Shown here: positions 1-7,629 of the stretch, piece by piece
How positions within the stretch are numbered: position 1 is the stretch's first letter
How the letters are laid out: the number at the start of each line of letters is the position of its first letter
Source of the DNA: Muribaculaceae bacterium
Lineage (GTDB): Bacteria; Bacteroidota; Bacteroidia; Bacteroidales; Muribaculaceae
NCBI GenBank assembly: GCA_016292745.1
Contig: JAEDFO010000046.1
Span: forward strand, 1-19,219
DNA: 19,219 bases
Direction: 5' to 3'
Notes under the pieces: model-generated
Databases searched by the model: none
What the model was told of the DNA's origin: nothing
What the model saw: the letters and a program-made list of their open reading frames with translations, nothing else
Program-made: the position numbers and the translations under genes

Positions 1-735
1 GACTGCAACGCCGGTAACCACCACAAGGCTTTCGCCACTAACTTCAACCCCGAAATCAACATCCGCGAAATCACCCAAAAAGGCCTTTATTGGGAAGACG
101 GGAAATGGGTGGAAACCGAACCGCTCGAAATCCACAAGACTCTCAACTACCCCGAAATAGGTCCGAAGGAGAGTTATCTGCTTCACCACGAGGAAATCGA
201 GAGCCTCGTTATAAACTTCCCCACTATCAAGAGAGCTCGTTTCTGGATGACTTTCGGCCAGCAATACCTCACTTACCTCGACTGCATTCAGAACCTGGGC
301 ATGAGCCGTATCGACGAAATTGAATACGCTGCTCCTCTTGCCGACGACCCTTCGAAGACCGTAAAGGTGAAAATCGTGCCACTGCAGTTCCTTAAGGCTG
401 TTCTGCCTAATCCTCAGGACCTCGGTGCTAACTACGACGGACAGACAAGCATCGGCTGCCGTATCCGTGGTATCGGCAACGACGGCAAAGAACTCACCTA
501 CTACGTTTACAACAACTGCTCGCACGAAGCCGCTTATAAGGAAACCGGCATGCAAGGCGTGAGCTACACCACAGGTGTGCCGGCAATGATTGGCGCCATG
601 ATGTTCCTTACAGGGAAATGGGTGAAACCGGGTGTACACAACGTGGAGGAATTCGACCCCGATCCTTTCATGGAACAACTCAACACCAAGGGCCTGCCTT
701 GGCACGAAATATTCAACGGCGACCTCGAACTCTAA
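1..735 (+). CDS. Saccharopine dehydrogenase-family enzyme, probable carboxynorspermidine/carboxyspermidine dehydrogenase (5' truncated)
   Basis: The open frame runs from base 1 to a TAA at 733-735. It gives the C-terminal 244 residues of a protein that is usually about 400 residues long, so the N-terminal Rossmann NAD(P)H-binding half lies outside the window. The visible part resembles the C-terminal catalytic/dimerisation domain of the LYS1/carboxynorspermidine synthase family: a stretch around residues 75-80 (RARFWMTFGQQ), then NCSHEAAYKETGMQGVSYTTGVPA near residues 171-194 (in two parts, NCSHEAAYKE and TGMQGVSYTTGVPA), then an acidic FDPDPF tail. In Bacteroidales this family reductively condenses a diamine with aspartate semialdehyde in the alternative spermidine pathway; that assignment comes from family knowledge. 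True saccharopine dehydrogenase is the alternative. It lies 15 bp upstream of dut and is probably co-transcribed with it. Confidence 0.8.
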   Translation, partial: DCNAGNHHKAFATNFNPEINIREITQKGLYWEDGKWVETEPLEIHKTLNYPEIGPKESYLLHHEEIESLVINFPTIKRARFWMTFGQQYLTYLDCIQNLGMSRIDEIEYAAPLADDPSKTVKVKIVPLQFLKAVLPNPQDLGANYDGQTSIGCRIRGIGNDGKELTYYVYNNCSHEAAYKETGMQGVSYTTGVPAMIGAMMFLTGKWVKPGVHNVEEFDPDPFMEQLNTKGLPWHEIFNGDLEL

Positions 736-750
736 CCCGTTTTTCTGAAA

Positions 751-1194
751 ATGCAGCAAATTAAGGTCAAAATAGTAAACAAATCGGCCAACGCTCTGCC
801 GCAGTATTCTACGGCAGAGTCGGCCGGCATGGACATCCGCGCATCGCTCAGCGAGCCGGTTACCCTTATGCCTCTGCAGCGGGCCCTTATTCCTACCGGG
901 CTCTTCATCGAGCTCCCTTCGGGGTTCGAATGCCAGATTCGTCCGCGCAGCGGCCTCGCCCTGAAAAAAGGCATCTCCGTGCTCAACACCCCGGGCACTA
1001 TCGATGCCGACTATCGCGGCGAAATAGGCATCATCCTAATCAACCTATCCAACGAACCGTTCGTGGTTAATAACGGAGAACGTATCGCCCAGATGGTTAT
1101 CAAGGAATATGTGAAAGCCGAACTGGTGCAGGTCGACGTGCTCGACGACACCGAACGCGGCGCCGGCGGCTTTGGCCACACCGGCGTTAAATGA
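751..1194 (+). CDS. dut: dUTP diphosphatase (dUTPase)
   Basis: This 147-residue protein has the usual length of a homotrimeric dUTPase and shows all five motifs in order: AGMDIRA (residues 25-31), PRSGLALKKG (65-74), GTIDADYRGEIG (82-93, with catalytic Asp at about 85), GERIAQMV (109-116) and RGAGGFGHTG (136-145). It hydrolyses dUTP to dUMP and pyrophosphate in the cytoplasm, keeping uracil out of DNA and supplying dUMP for thymidylate synthesis. The ATG at 751 follows the previous stop by 15 bp, with no clear Shine-Dalgarno sequence, as is normal in Bacteroidota. The run dut, TPR protein, DUF4292 lipoprotein and M23/EnvC protein is, to my knowledge, a recurrent Bacteroidota arrangement. It therefore probably heads or belongs to an envelope operon. 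Confidence 0.97.
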   Translation: MQQIKVKIVNKSANALPQYSTAESAGMDIRASLSEPVTLMPLQRALIPTGLFIELPSGFECQIRPRSGLALKKGISVLNTPGTIDADYRGEIGIILINLSNEPFVVNNGERIAQMVIKEYVKAELVQVDVLDDTERGAGGFGHTGVK

Positions 1195-1214
1195 CGCATC
1201 ATCAATTAAGTTCC

Positions 1215-1238
1215 GGCACGTCTGATAAAAGGCGTGCC
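1215..1238 (+). other. Inverted repeat (hairpin) between dut and the TPR gene
   Basis: GGCACG at 1215-1220 pairs with CGTGCC at 1233-1238 across a 12-base loop, inside the 59-base gap between dut and the TPR gene. No T-run follows, so a strong intrinsic terminator is unlikely. It could be a weak attenuator, an mRNA-processing or stability element, or chance. No TAnnTTTG promoter element is visible in the gap. Confidence 0.35.
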
Positions 1239-1253
1239 TAACATATTGTAAAA

Positions 1254-2990
1254 GTGAAGAAAAGTATATTTTTCATATTGTTATTTTCGTTGCTCGTGCA
1301 ACTCTCAGCGGTGGCGGCACAGAAAACCGATGCCGAAAGCTATATGTGGAACGCTACCGACCGCAAAGCCGGATATTACTTTCTCGAGGCTGTACGCATG
1401 CGCCAGCTCGTTAAGCCCGACGCATACTTCGATCTCCTGAACCGTGCCCACCAGCTCGCACCCGACAACACAATCATCAGTTTCTACTACGGATACTGCT
1501 CTCTGCTGCTGGCCAACACCGATCCCAAGGTCGACGCTTCGTTTGCTCTTATGAAAAAGCACATCGATTCGCATCCCGACGATTTCCGCGAAGCACGACT
1601 ATATGCCGTTCTCAACAGCCGTCTGAGCCGATTTGCCGAAGCTTCTCGTACACTCGAGAACATCGTCGAGCGCAATCCGGCAAGCATCGACGACAAATAC
1701 ACCCTTGCACGCACTTATGCGCTCGGAAAGGAATTTGCCAAAGCTGTTGAAATTTACGACAGCATCGAGGCCAACGAGGGTATATCGCAGCAAGTGTCGA
1801 TGCAAAAAATCGAGATGTATCTATCTATGTCCGACACGCTGAAAACTATCAACGAGGCTCGACACCTCTACGAATCAGCTCCGCGAAGCATCGTGTATAA
1901 CGACATTATGGGAAGTGTATTCCAGCATCTCGGAATGGCCGACAGCGCATTCGTTTACTTCGACAAGATGGAGAAACTCGACCCCACAAACCCCGAGGCA
2001 CAGCTTGCCAAATCGTCGTACTACTACTCTATCGGCGATTCCATCAACCAGGACAAATTCATGTACCGTGCACTTACAAACGAAAACCTGGGAGTGGAGC
2101 AGAAAGTGGAGGAGCTAACCAACTACATCCGTCAGCTTTACCAGGACAACGATTCATCGGCCCGCATCGACAATCTGTTCTCTGTCATGCTCGAGCAGCA
2201 CCCGCATGAGGCCGCCATCCGACGCCTTTACGGCAGCTACCTGGCCAACGAAAAACGTTACGAGGAAGCGGTGGAGCAATTCTCTTATGCACTCGACATC
2301 GAACCCACAAATGCCGACGACTGGAAAAACGTGATGGTTATTTCAATGATTATCAAGGACTACAAGCGCGCATTGGCTGCCGCTGAAAAAGCCCTGGAAT
2401 TCAATCCCGACCAGCTGAACCTGTGTCTTTACATTGCTTCGACTCTGGTGCAGCTAAAGGAATACCAGCGAGCCGTCGAGGTGTGCCGCGATGCCCTCGA
2501 AAAGGCAAAAAAGGACAAACGGCTCAGCTCCGACATCCTCGGAACCCTTGGCGACACTTATCAGGCGATGGGCGACACCGTAGCTTCTGACTCTATATAC
2601 GAGCAAGCCTTGGCTCTCGAGCCGGGAAACATAAACGTGCTAAACAACTATGCCTACTCGCTCTCGGTGCGCAGCAAGGACCTTGACAAGGCCGAACGAA
2701 TGAGTGCAATAACAATAAAGGAACAACCCGAAAACGGCACTTACCTCGACACTTACGCGTGGGTGTTCTTCAAAAAACGTGAATACAACCTGGCGCTGAT
2801 GTATATCGAGAAGGCCATCAACTGCTACGACGACCCAAGCCCTGAGCTATTCGAGCACTACGGCGACATCCTGTTCATGAACCAACAGCCTGAAAAGGCT
2901 CTCGAACAATGGCAAAAGGCTCTCGAACTCAATCCCGACTCCGATTTGCTGAAACGAAAAGTTGAAAACAAGACTTATTTCTATGAATAA
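1254..2990 (+). CDS. Secreted tetratricopeptide-repeat protein
   Basis: This 578-residue protein starts at GTG 1254. That start gives a clean signal peptide (MKKSIFFILLFSLLVQLSAVAAQ, in two parts MKKSIFFILLFSLLVQLS and AVAAQ) with cleavage after Ala-Ala, so it is exported to the periplasm. The rest is helical TPR solenoid. Repeats are clearest from about residue 320 on, for example YEEAVEQFSYALDIEPTNAD, YKRALAAAEKALEFNPDQ, YNLALMYIEKAINCYDD and PEKALEQWQKALELNPDS. Roughly ten or more units are likely in total. TPR arrays bind proteins, and the partner cannot be read from sequence. Its position directly upstream of, and overlapping, a LolB-like lipoprotein and an EnvC-like protein suggests a scaffold or assembly role at the outer membrane or peptidoglycan; that role is inference. 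No catalytic domain is visible. Confidence 0.88.
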   Translation: MKKSIFFILLFSLLVQLSAVAAQKTDAESYMWNATDRKAGYYFLEAVRMRQLVKPDAYFDLLNRAHQLAPDNTIISFYYGYCSLLLANTDPKVDASFALMKKHIDSHPDDFREARLYAVLNSRLSRFAEASRTLENIVERNPASIDDKYTLARTYALGKEFAKAVEIYDSIEANEGISQQVSMQKIEMYLSMSDTLKTINEARHLYESAPRSIVYNDIMGSVFQHLGMADSAFVYFDKMEKLDPTNPEAQLAKSSYYYSIGDSINQDKFMYRALTNENLGVEQKVEELTNYIRQLYQDNDSSARIDNLFSVMLEQHPHEAAIRRLYGSYLANEKRYEEAVEQFSYALDIEPTNADDWKNVMVISMIIKDYKRALAAAEKALEFNPDQLNLCLYIASTLVQLKEYQRAVEVCRDALEKAKKDKRLSSDILGTLGDTYQAMGDTVASDSIYEQALALEPGNINVLNNYAYSLSVRSKDLDKAERMSAITIKEQPENGTYLDTYAWVFFKKREYNLALMYIEKAINCYDDPSPELFEHYGDILFMNQQPEKALEQWQKALELNPDSDLLKRKVENKTYFYE

Positions 2991-3807
2991 TCATTTGTCT
3001 CGCATATTAGCCTGCATCTTCTCTTTGGCATTGCTCATCGCAGTGCAAGGCTGCCGCTCTTCGATGCAACCCTCACAATCTGGGACGGCTACCGACATCG
3101 ACGCTTCGCAAAGGGCGGCAATGATTGTGTCGGCCTACCCATCATGGACCAGCTTCGCCACCAGCGGTCGCGTGAGCATCGACAATGGGCGTATTTCTTC
3201 GTCGATGCAAATGAAAATCATCCGCAACAAGTCAATCACGGTTTCAATCCGTCCTGTCTTCGGAATTGAGGTGGGACGCATGATGATTACCCCCGACTCT
3301 GTGGTCCTTGTCGACAAGATGAACAAGATTTATGCCAGCGAACAGATTTCAAGCCTCACCAACGGTATGCCCTTCACCATCGAAGACTTCCAGAATCTAT
3401 TGCTCAACCGCTGTTTCGTGGTGGGAGAAGGCACTCTGTCCGATGAACTGCTCAGCCGGATGAATATTTCCAGCCTCAACGATGGTGGCATCCGGATTTC
3501 CGCTAAGCAGAAGGTTGCCGGATTTGGCTACGCATTCCTTACCGATGCCAACAACAACGTCACTCGGCTCGAAGCTGCATCGGAGGCCGATGCCAAGCCT
3601 TATGCCGTTGACTACTCCGATTTCAAGAACGGCATTGCCCAATCGCTCAGCATCGACCTAACCATTGGCTCGATTGCTACTTCTATTGCATTTTCTCTCG
3701 ACGCTTCGCGAATAAAGTGGAACCAAGACGTATTCGAGCCTATTCAACCACGCAACAATTATCGCCGCGTTGCCCTTATCGATTATATAAAAAACATTAA
3801 AATGTGA
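2983..3807 (+). CDS. DUF4292-family outer-membrane lipoprotein, LolB-like
   Basis: I place the start at ATG 2983, giving 274 residues; a TTG at 2962 in frame would only add seven residues ahead of the signal peptide. The N-terminus is a lipoprotein signal with lipobox AVQGC and lipidated Cys24. The following residues (RSSMQ) lack the acidic surface-export signal known from Bacteroidota, so a periplasm-facing outer-membrane lipoprotein is more likely. The mature part (residues about 50-135: SFATSGRVSIDNG, SITVSIRPVFGIEVGRMMIT, PDSVVLVDKMNKIYA) has the pattern of DUF4292, which resembles the LolA/LolB half-barrel that carries lipoproteins. DUF4292 has no firmly established function that I know of. 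The start overlaps the TPR stop by 8 bases, indicating coupling. Confidence 0.85.
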   Translation: MNNHLSRILACIFSLALLIAVQGCRSSMQPSQSGTATDIDASQRAAMIVSAYPSWTSFATSGRVSIDNGRISSSMQMKIIRNKSITVSIRPVFGIEVGRMMITPDSVVLVDKMNKIYASEQISSLTNGMPFTIEDFQNLLLNRCFVVGEGTLSDELLSRMNISSLNDGGIRISAKQKVAGFGYAFLTDANNNVTRLEAASEADAKPYAVDYSDFKNGIAQSLSIDLTIGSIATSIAFSLDASRIKWNQDVFEPIQPRNNYRRVALIDYIKNIKM

Positions 3808-5252
3808 TGCGTCCTCACTATCTGTTGCATATTGTCGCTTTTCTGTTGCTGGCATTTACTGTGCCGGCAACCGCCTACGCACAAAACAGCGTAAGCAAGG
3901 TTAAGAAGCAACAACAGATTATGCAACAGCAAATCAAGGACACTTCCGACAAAATCAAGGCCAACACCAAGCAGGTGAACCGGCAGCTCAACCAGCTTAA
4001 CCTCATCACCGCCGAAATAACCGAGCAACAACGCGAAATTAATCGGCTAAACGCACAGGTTAATGCTCTCGATAAGCGAATAAAACAACTCGACGACTCT
4101 ATAACCCTGCTCAATGCGCGTCTCGAGAAAATGCGCGCCAACTATGCTAAGGCAGTGAAACGTATGAGCCGCAAAAGTTCGCTCAACCAGCTAATGTTTC
4201 TCTTCTCGGCCGAATCGTTCAGCCAAGCATTCCGCCGATTCAGATATCTACAGGAATTTTCCAGCTGGAAAAGCCGTCAGTCGGAACAAATCATTGCCAC
4301 TCAACGGCTTATGGAGAGCGAAAAAACAAAACAGCAAGCAGCTATCGACGAAAAGCGTGCCGCACTCGAATCAATCGACACCAATCGCCGGCAACTTGTC
4401 GACCGAAAAAAGAAACAGGCCGACGTGGTGGCTGGCCTAAAGAAGGAAGGCGCTTCGCTCAACATTCTGCTGAAGGACAAGGAACGTCAGGCCAAGAAAC
4501 TTGACGAGGAACTCAACCGTCTTATCGCCAATGAGGAGCGCAAGGCCGAAGAACGCCGCCGTGCCGAAGAAAAAGCGGCCGAAGAACGCCGAATTGCTGA
4601 AGAGAAAGCGGCACTGGAAAAAGCGGCTGAAGAGGAACGGCTGCGTCAGCAACAGCTCGAACAGGCGAAAAAGCAAAAAGAGTCAAAAAAGAAGCAGGAC
4701 AAGAAACCAAAAACCGAAACAAAGCAGAAGCCACAGGACTCCAAGCCAAAGGCTGAAACCAAGCCTGCCACAAAGCCAAAGCCACCTGTACAACAGACGA
4801 AGAAACTCTCCGAAACCGAAAAAGAGCAACTCCTCACCAAGAGTTTCGAACAGGCTAAAGGCCGCATAATGGCTCCGGTGGCATCTTCATACAAAGTGGT
4901 GAAACCGTTCGGACGGCATCGTCACCCCGAACTGAAGCACGTTGAAACCTTTAACGGTGGCATCGACATAGAAGTTGCCGCCGGCACAAAGGCCCGGGCT
5001 GTATTCGACGGCCGAGTGTCGGCTGTGTTCCAGACCGAAGGCTTCAACACGGTTATAATGCTCCGTCACGGAAGCTATCTCACCATTTATGTCAACATCT
5101 TGCATGCCGACGTTGCTACCGGACAGGAAATAAAGGCGGGCGATTCGCTTGGCACTATTTTCTCCGACCCAGATGACGACAACCGCACAATCCTTCACTT
5201 TGAAGTCCGTAAGGAAAAAGAAAAACTTGACCCTCAGATATGGATTCGTTAG
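3807..5252 (+). CDS. envC: EnvC-like murein hydrolase activator with degenerate LytM/M23 domain
   Basis: I choose ATG 3807, which overlaps the preceding TGA by one base (TGATG); a GTG at 3804 would add one residue. The 481-residue product has a signal peptide (cleaved near AYAQ, residues 23-26) and long coiled coils (about 28-110 and 150-240). A charged Ala/Glu/Arg helix follows (about 242-290), then a Lys/Pro/Thr-rich linker (about 290-333) and a C-terminal LytM domain (about 355-481). Of the five M23 metal/catalytic positions, only Asp387 (in NGGID) and His464 (in ILHFE) remain. The others read Asn383, Asn430 (in YVN) and Ile462. Like E. coli EnvC, it should therefore activate amidases at division rather than cut peptidoglycan itself. 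It overlaps the FemAB gene by 13 bases. Confidence 0.9.
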   Translation: MRPHYLLHIVAFLLLAFTVPATAYAQNSVSKVKKQQQIMQQQIKDTSDKIKANTKQVNRQLNQLNLITAEITEQQREINRLNAQVNALDKRIKQLDDSITLLNARLEKMRANYAKAVKRMSRKSSLNQLMFLFSAESFSQAFRRFRYLQEFSSWKSRQSEQIIATQRLMESEKTKQQAAIDEKRAALESIDTNRRQLVDRKKKQADVVAGLKKEGASLNILLKDKERQAKKLDEELNRLIANEERKAEERRRAEEKAAEERRIAEEKAALEKAAEEERLRQQQLEQAKKQKESKKKQDKKPKTETKQKPQDSKPKAETKPATKPKPPVQQTKKLSETEKEQLLTKSFEQAKGRIMAPVASSYKVVKPFGRHRHPELKHVETFNGGIDIEVAAGTKARAVFDGRVSAVFQTEGFNTVIMLRHGSYLTIYVNILHADVATGQEIKAGDSLGTIFSDPDDDNRTILHFEVRKEKEKLDPQIWIR

Positions 5253-6196
5253 TCCGAAATATCACTGTAATACCTTACTCCGACGCATGGCGACAGGTGT
5301 GGAACAATATCGTCGACTCGTCGCGAAACGGTACTTTCATGCACCGCCGCGAATATGTTGAATACCACCGCGATAGGTTCACCGACTGTTCTCTGCTGGC
5401 CTTGCGGGCCGACAAGCCTGTAGCTGTGCTCCCGGCAAACCGGGTCGGCTCCACCCTATTTTCGCATCAGGGCCTAACTTTTGGGGGATGGATATCATTG
5501 GCAAAGGAGGTTGATATGCTATCTATGCTCGGCATTTTCGACGCCACGGCCTCGTTTGCACGCGCCAACGACATCTGCCGCATAGTATACAAGCCAGTGC
5601 CGCATATCTATTGCCGATATCCAGCCGAAGAGGACCTATATGCACTGTTCCGCTGCAATGCCCGGTTAATCGCTTCGAACGTGTCGACAGCCATACCGCT
5701 CAGCTCTCCGCTCGCATTCAACCAGAATGCCCGCCGCGGAGTGAAGAAAGCACTCGATGAGGGCATCTCGGTAACTGAAACCAACGATTTCGCTCCATTC
5801 TGGCAACTCCTCAGCGAGTTGCTCACTGAGCGCTACGATACCTTGCCAGTGCATTCACTCGACGAAATACGCTTACTCAAATCGCTATTTCCAAGCAATA
5901 TCCGGCTTTTCACCGCTTCGATTAACGATGAACCGATTGCCGGTGTTGTAATCTACGACAGCGGAACAGTGGCACACGCACAATACATTGCAGCAAATGC
6001 CCGTGGCAAGCAACTGCATGCATTGCCTCTGGTTTTCTCGCATCTCATCTCCAACGTGTTTGCCTCTCGCCATTATTTTGATTTCGGCACTTCCAACGAA
6101 AACAACGGTACATACCTCAACGAGGGCCTCGTACACCAGAAAACCGGCATGGGAGGCCGAGCTGTGGTTTACAACACTTACGAATTTTCAATCTGA
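5240..6196 (+). CDS. FemAB/GNAT-family aminoacyl- or acyltransferase
   Basis: This 318-residue protein has no signal peptide and is presumably cytoplasmic. Its C-terminal signature FDFGTSNENNGTYLNEGL (from residue 280), followed by VHQKTGMGGR, matches the FemAB/GNAT-like fold. Members transfer an amino acid from aminoacyl-tRNA to a lipid-linked peptidoglycan precursor, or act as N-acyltransferases in exopolysaccharide pathways. An earlier segment, NARRGVKKALDEGISV (about 155-170), is also typical of the family. ATG 5240 lies inside the end of the EnvC-like gene, and the gene ends 4 bases before the flippase start, so it is probably coupled to both. The substrate is not evident. Because the next gene is a polyprenyl-linked glycan flippase, modification of a lipid-linked saccharide or lipid II is a reasonable guess. 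Confidence 0.82.
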   Translation: MDSLVRNITVIPYSDAWRQVWNNIVDSSRNGTFMHRREYVEYHRDRFTDCSLLALRADKPVAVLPANRVGSTLFSHQGLTFGGWISLAKEVDMLSMLGIFDATASFARANDICRIVYKPVPHIYCRYPAEEDLYALFRCNARLIASNVSTAIPLSSPLAFNQNARRGVKKALDEGISVTETNDFAPFWQLLSELLTERYDTLPVHSLDEIRLLKSLFPSNIRLFTASINDEPIAGVVIYDSGTVAHAQYIAANARGKQLHALPLVFSHLISNVFASRHYFDFGTSNENNGTYLNEGLVHQKTGMGGRAVVYNTYEFSI

Positions 6197-6200
6197 CGCC

Positions 6201-7628
6201 GTGAAATCGAGCATTACAAATAAAATAGTGAAGTCGATTGGCGTGTTTGGAGGTGTGCAGGTAATTTCCATCATCTGCGCCATCGTCCGCACCAAAATCA
6301 TTTCAGTGGTAATCGGGCCCGTTGGTATTGGTCTGATGGGACTCTTCCTCTCGGCCACTGAGATGATTGGCTCGCTCACCACGCTCGGATTCCGAAACAG
6401 TAGTGTGCGCGATGTGGCATCCGAGACCAATCCGTTGCGCCGCCGCACTCTCATTACTGTCGTACGGCGTTGGGCCTGGATTCTCGGCGTGTTCGGTGCG
6501 GCCGTAATTGCTGCACTGTCGCCTATTATCAGCCTATACACCTTCGGCAACTACTCACATTGGTGGTGCTATGCAATCCTCTCGGCTGTAGTGCTTATCT
6601 CCTCGCTTATGAAGGGCGAGGAAGTGGTGCTCCAGGGAACAGCAAGGCTTGGCAACCTCGCTTCAGGCACTGTTATCGGCTCTGTGGTGGGGGTAGCGCT
6701 ATGCATCCCGCTCTATTTCCTTTACGGCGAGGCAAGCATTGCTCCGTCGCTAATCGTCTATTGGGCTGTGGCTGGCTCATTCATGTGGCATTTCGGACGA
6801 AAAGCCACTGCAGCATCGCCCAAGCAACCCGTTTCTGCCTCCGACACTTACCGATTGGGGAAAAGTATCATCAAGCTGGGTGTATTCCTGACACTCAGCG
6901 ACTCGGTGGCTCAGCTGGCATCGTATCTGTTCATCACATATCTCAACGCCTCGGCAGGCACTGAACAGGTGGGGCTGTATCAAGCTGGCTTCAACATCAT
7001 AAACAAGTATGCAGGGCTGCTGTTCACAGCCATGTCGATGGAGTATTTCCCTCGTCTGGCAAGCGTGAGCCAATCCAGAATTCGCACTCAGCTGTTCCTT
7101 ACCAAGCAAATCAACATCACACTTGCGGTAATATTCCCGTTCGTCACGCTCATTATCATTCTTTGTCCGCTTATCGTCCGCATTCTCTATTCGAGCGAAT
7201 TTATTGATATAGTGCCTTACGTTACCATCGGAGTCCTTGGCACCTCACTGCGCGCAATCTCGTGGTGTATGGCGTTCGTAATCATCGCCAAGGGCCGTGG
7301 CTCAATATATCTTGTCACCGAATCGATAAGCGCTGTTTCAGGCTTGCTGCTCAATATAGTATTCTATCAGACAATGGGCATCACAGGCCTCGGCGTGGCC
7401 TACATCCTATGGTATTTGCTCTATTGGTTCATTATGATTGTGGTGGGTCGACGCTATTATGGCATCAACAACCACCGTTCTTCGCTTGCCATTCTTGCCG
7501 TGGTGATTCTGATGCCTACAATCGTGGCAGCTGCAACTCTGGCCGGTGCCACTACAATGGGAATTTTGCTCGCCGTCGTTTCTCTTGCAATTAGCGTGGC
7601 AATGGGCCGAAGGGTTCTCGCCAAATAA
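6201..7628 (+). CDS. Wzx-type polysaccharide/lipid-linked oligosaccharide flippase
   Basis: I place the start at GTG 6201, four bases after the FemAB stop, giving 475 residues. An in-frame ATG at 5988 lies deep inside the FemAB gene and would add a tail that is only out-of-frame FemAB sequence. The protein is hydrophobic throughout, with about 12-14 membrane segments. It begins ITNKIVKSIGVFGGVQVISI and continues with a first-helix region like that of the MATE/Wzx (RfbX, COG2244) family, including GPVGIGLMGLFLSATEM. Such proteins flip undecaprenyl-pyrophosphate-linked glycans across the inner membrane. A lipid II or lipid III role cannot be excluded. It ends one base before the convergent dgt stop, with no room for a terminator. 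Confidence 0.87.
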   Translation: MKSSITNKIVKSIGVFGGVQVISIICAIVRTKIISVVIGPVGIGLMGLFLSATEMIGSLTTLGFRNSSVRDVASETNPLRRRTLITVVRRWAWILGVFGAAVIAALSPIISLYTFGNYSHWWCYAILSAVVLISSLMKGEEVVLQGTARLGNLASGTVIGSVVGVALCIPLYFLYGEASIAPSLIVYWAVAGSFMWHFGRKATAASPKQPVSASDTYRLGKSIIKLGVFLTLSDSVAQLASYLFITYLNASAGTEQVGLYQAGFNIINKYAGLLFTAMSMEYFPRLASVSQSRIRTQLFLTKQINITLAVIFPFVTLIIILCPLIVRILYSSEFIDIVPYVTIGVLGTSLRAISWCMAFVIIAKGRGSIYLVTESISAVSGLLLNIVFYQTMGITGLGVAYILWYLLYWFIMIVVGRRYYGINNHRSSLAILAVVILMPTIVAAATLAGATTMGILLAVVSLAISVAMGRRVLAK

Positions 7629-7629
7629 C

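Noticed and set aside
4501..4869. A 122-codon Lys/Arg-rich frame on the + strand
   Set aside because: It is an out-of-frame reading of the A-rich charged region of the EnvC-like gene, and has no start context or domain.
5988..6200. Extended N-terminus for the flippase from ATG 5988
   Set aside because: This stretch is the FemAB coding sequence read in another frame. The hydrophobic flippase sequence begins only after GTG 6201.
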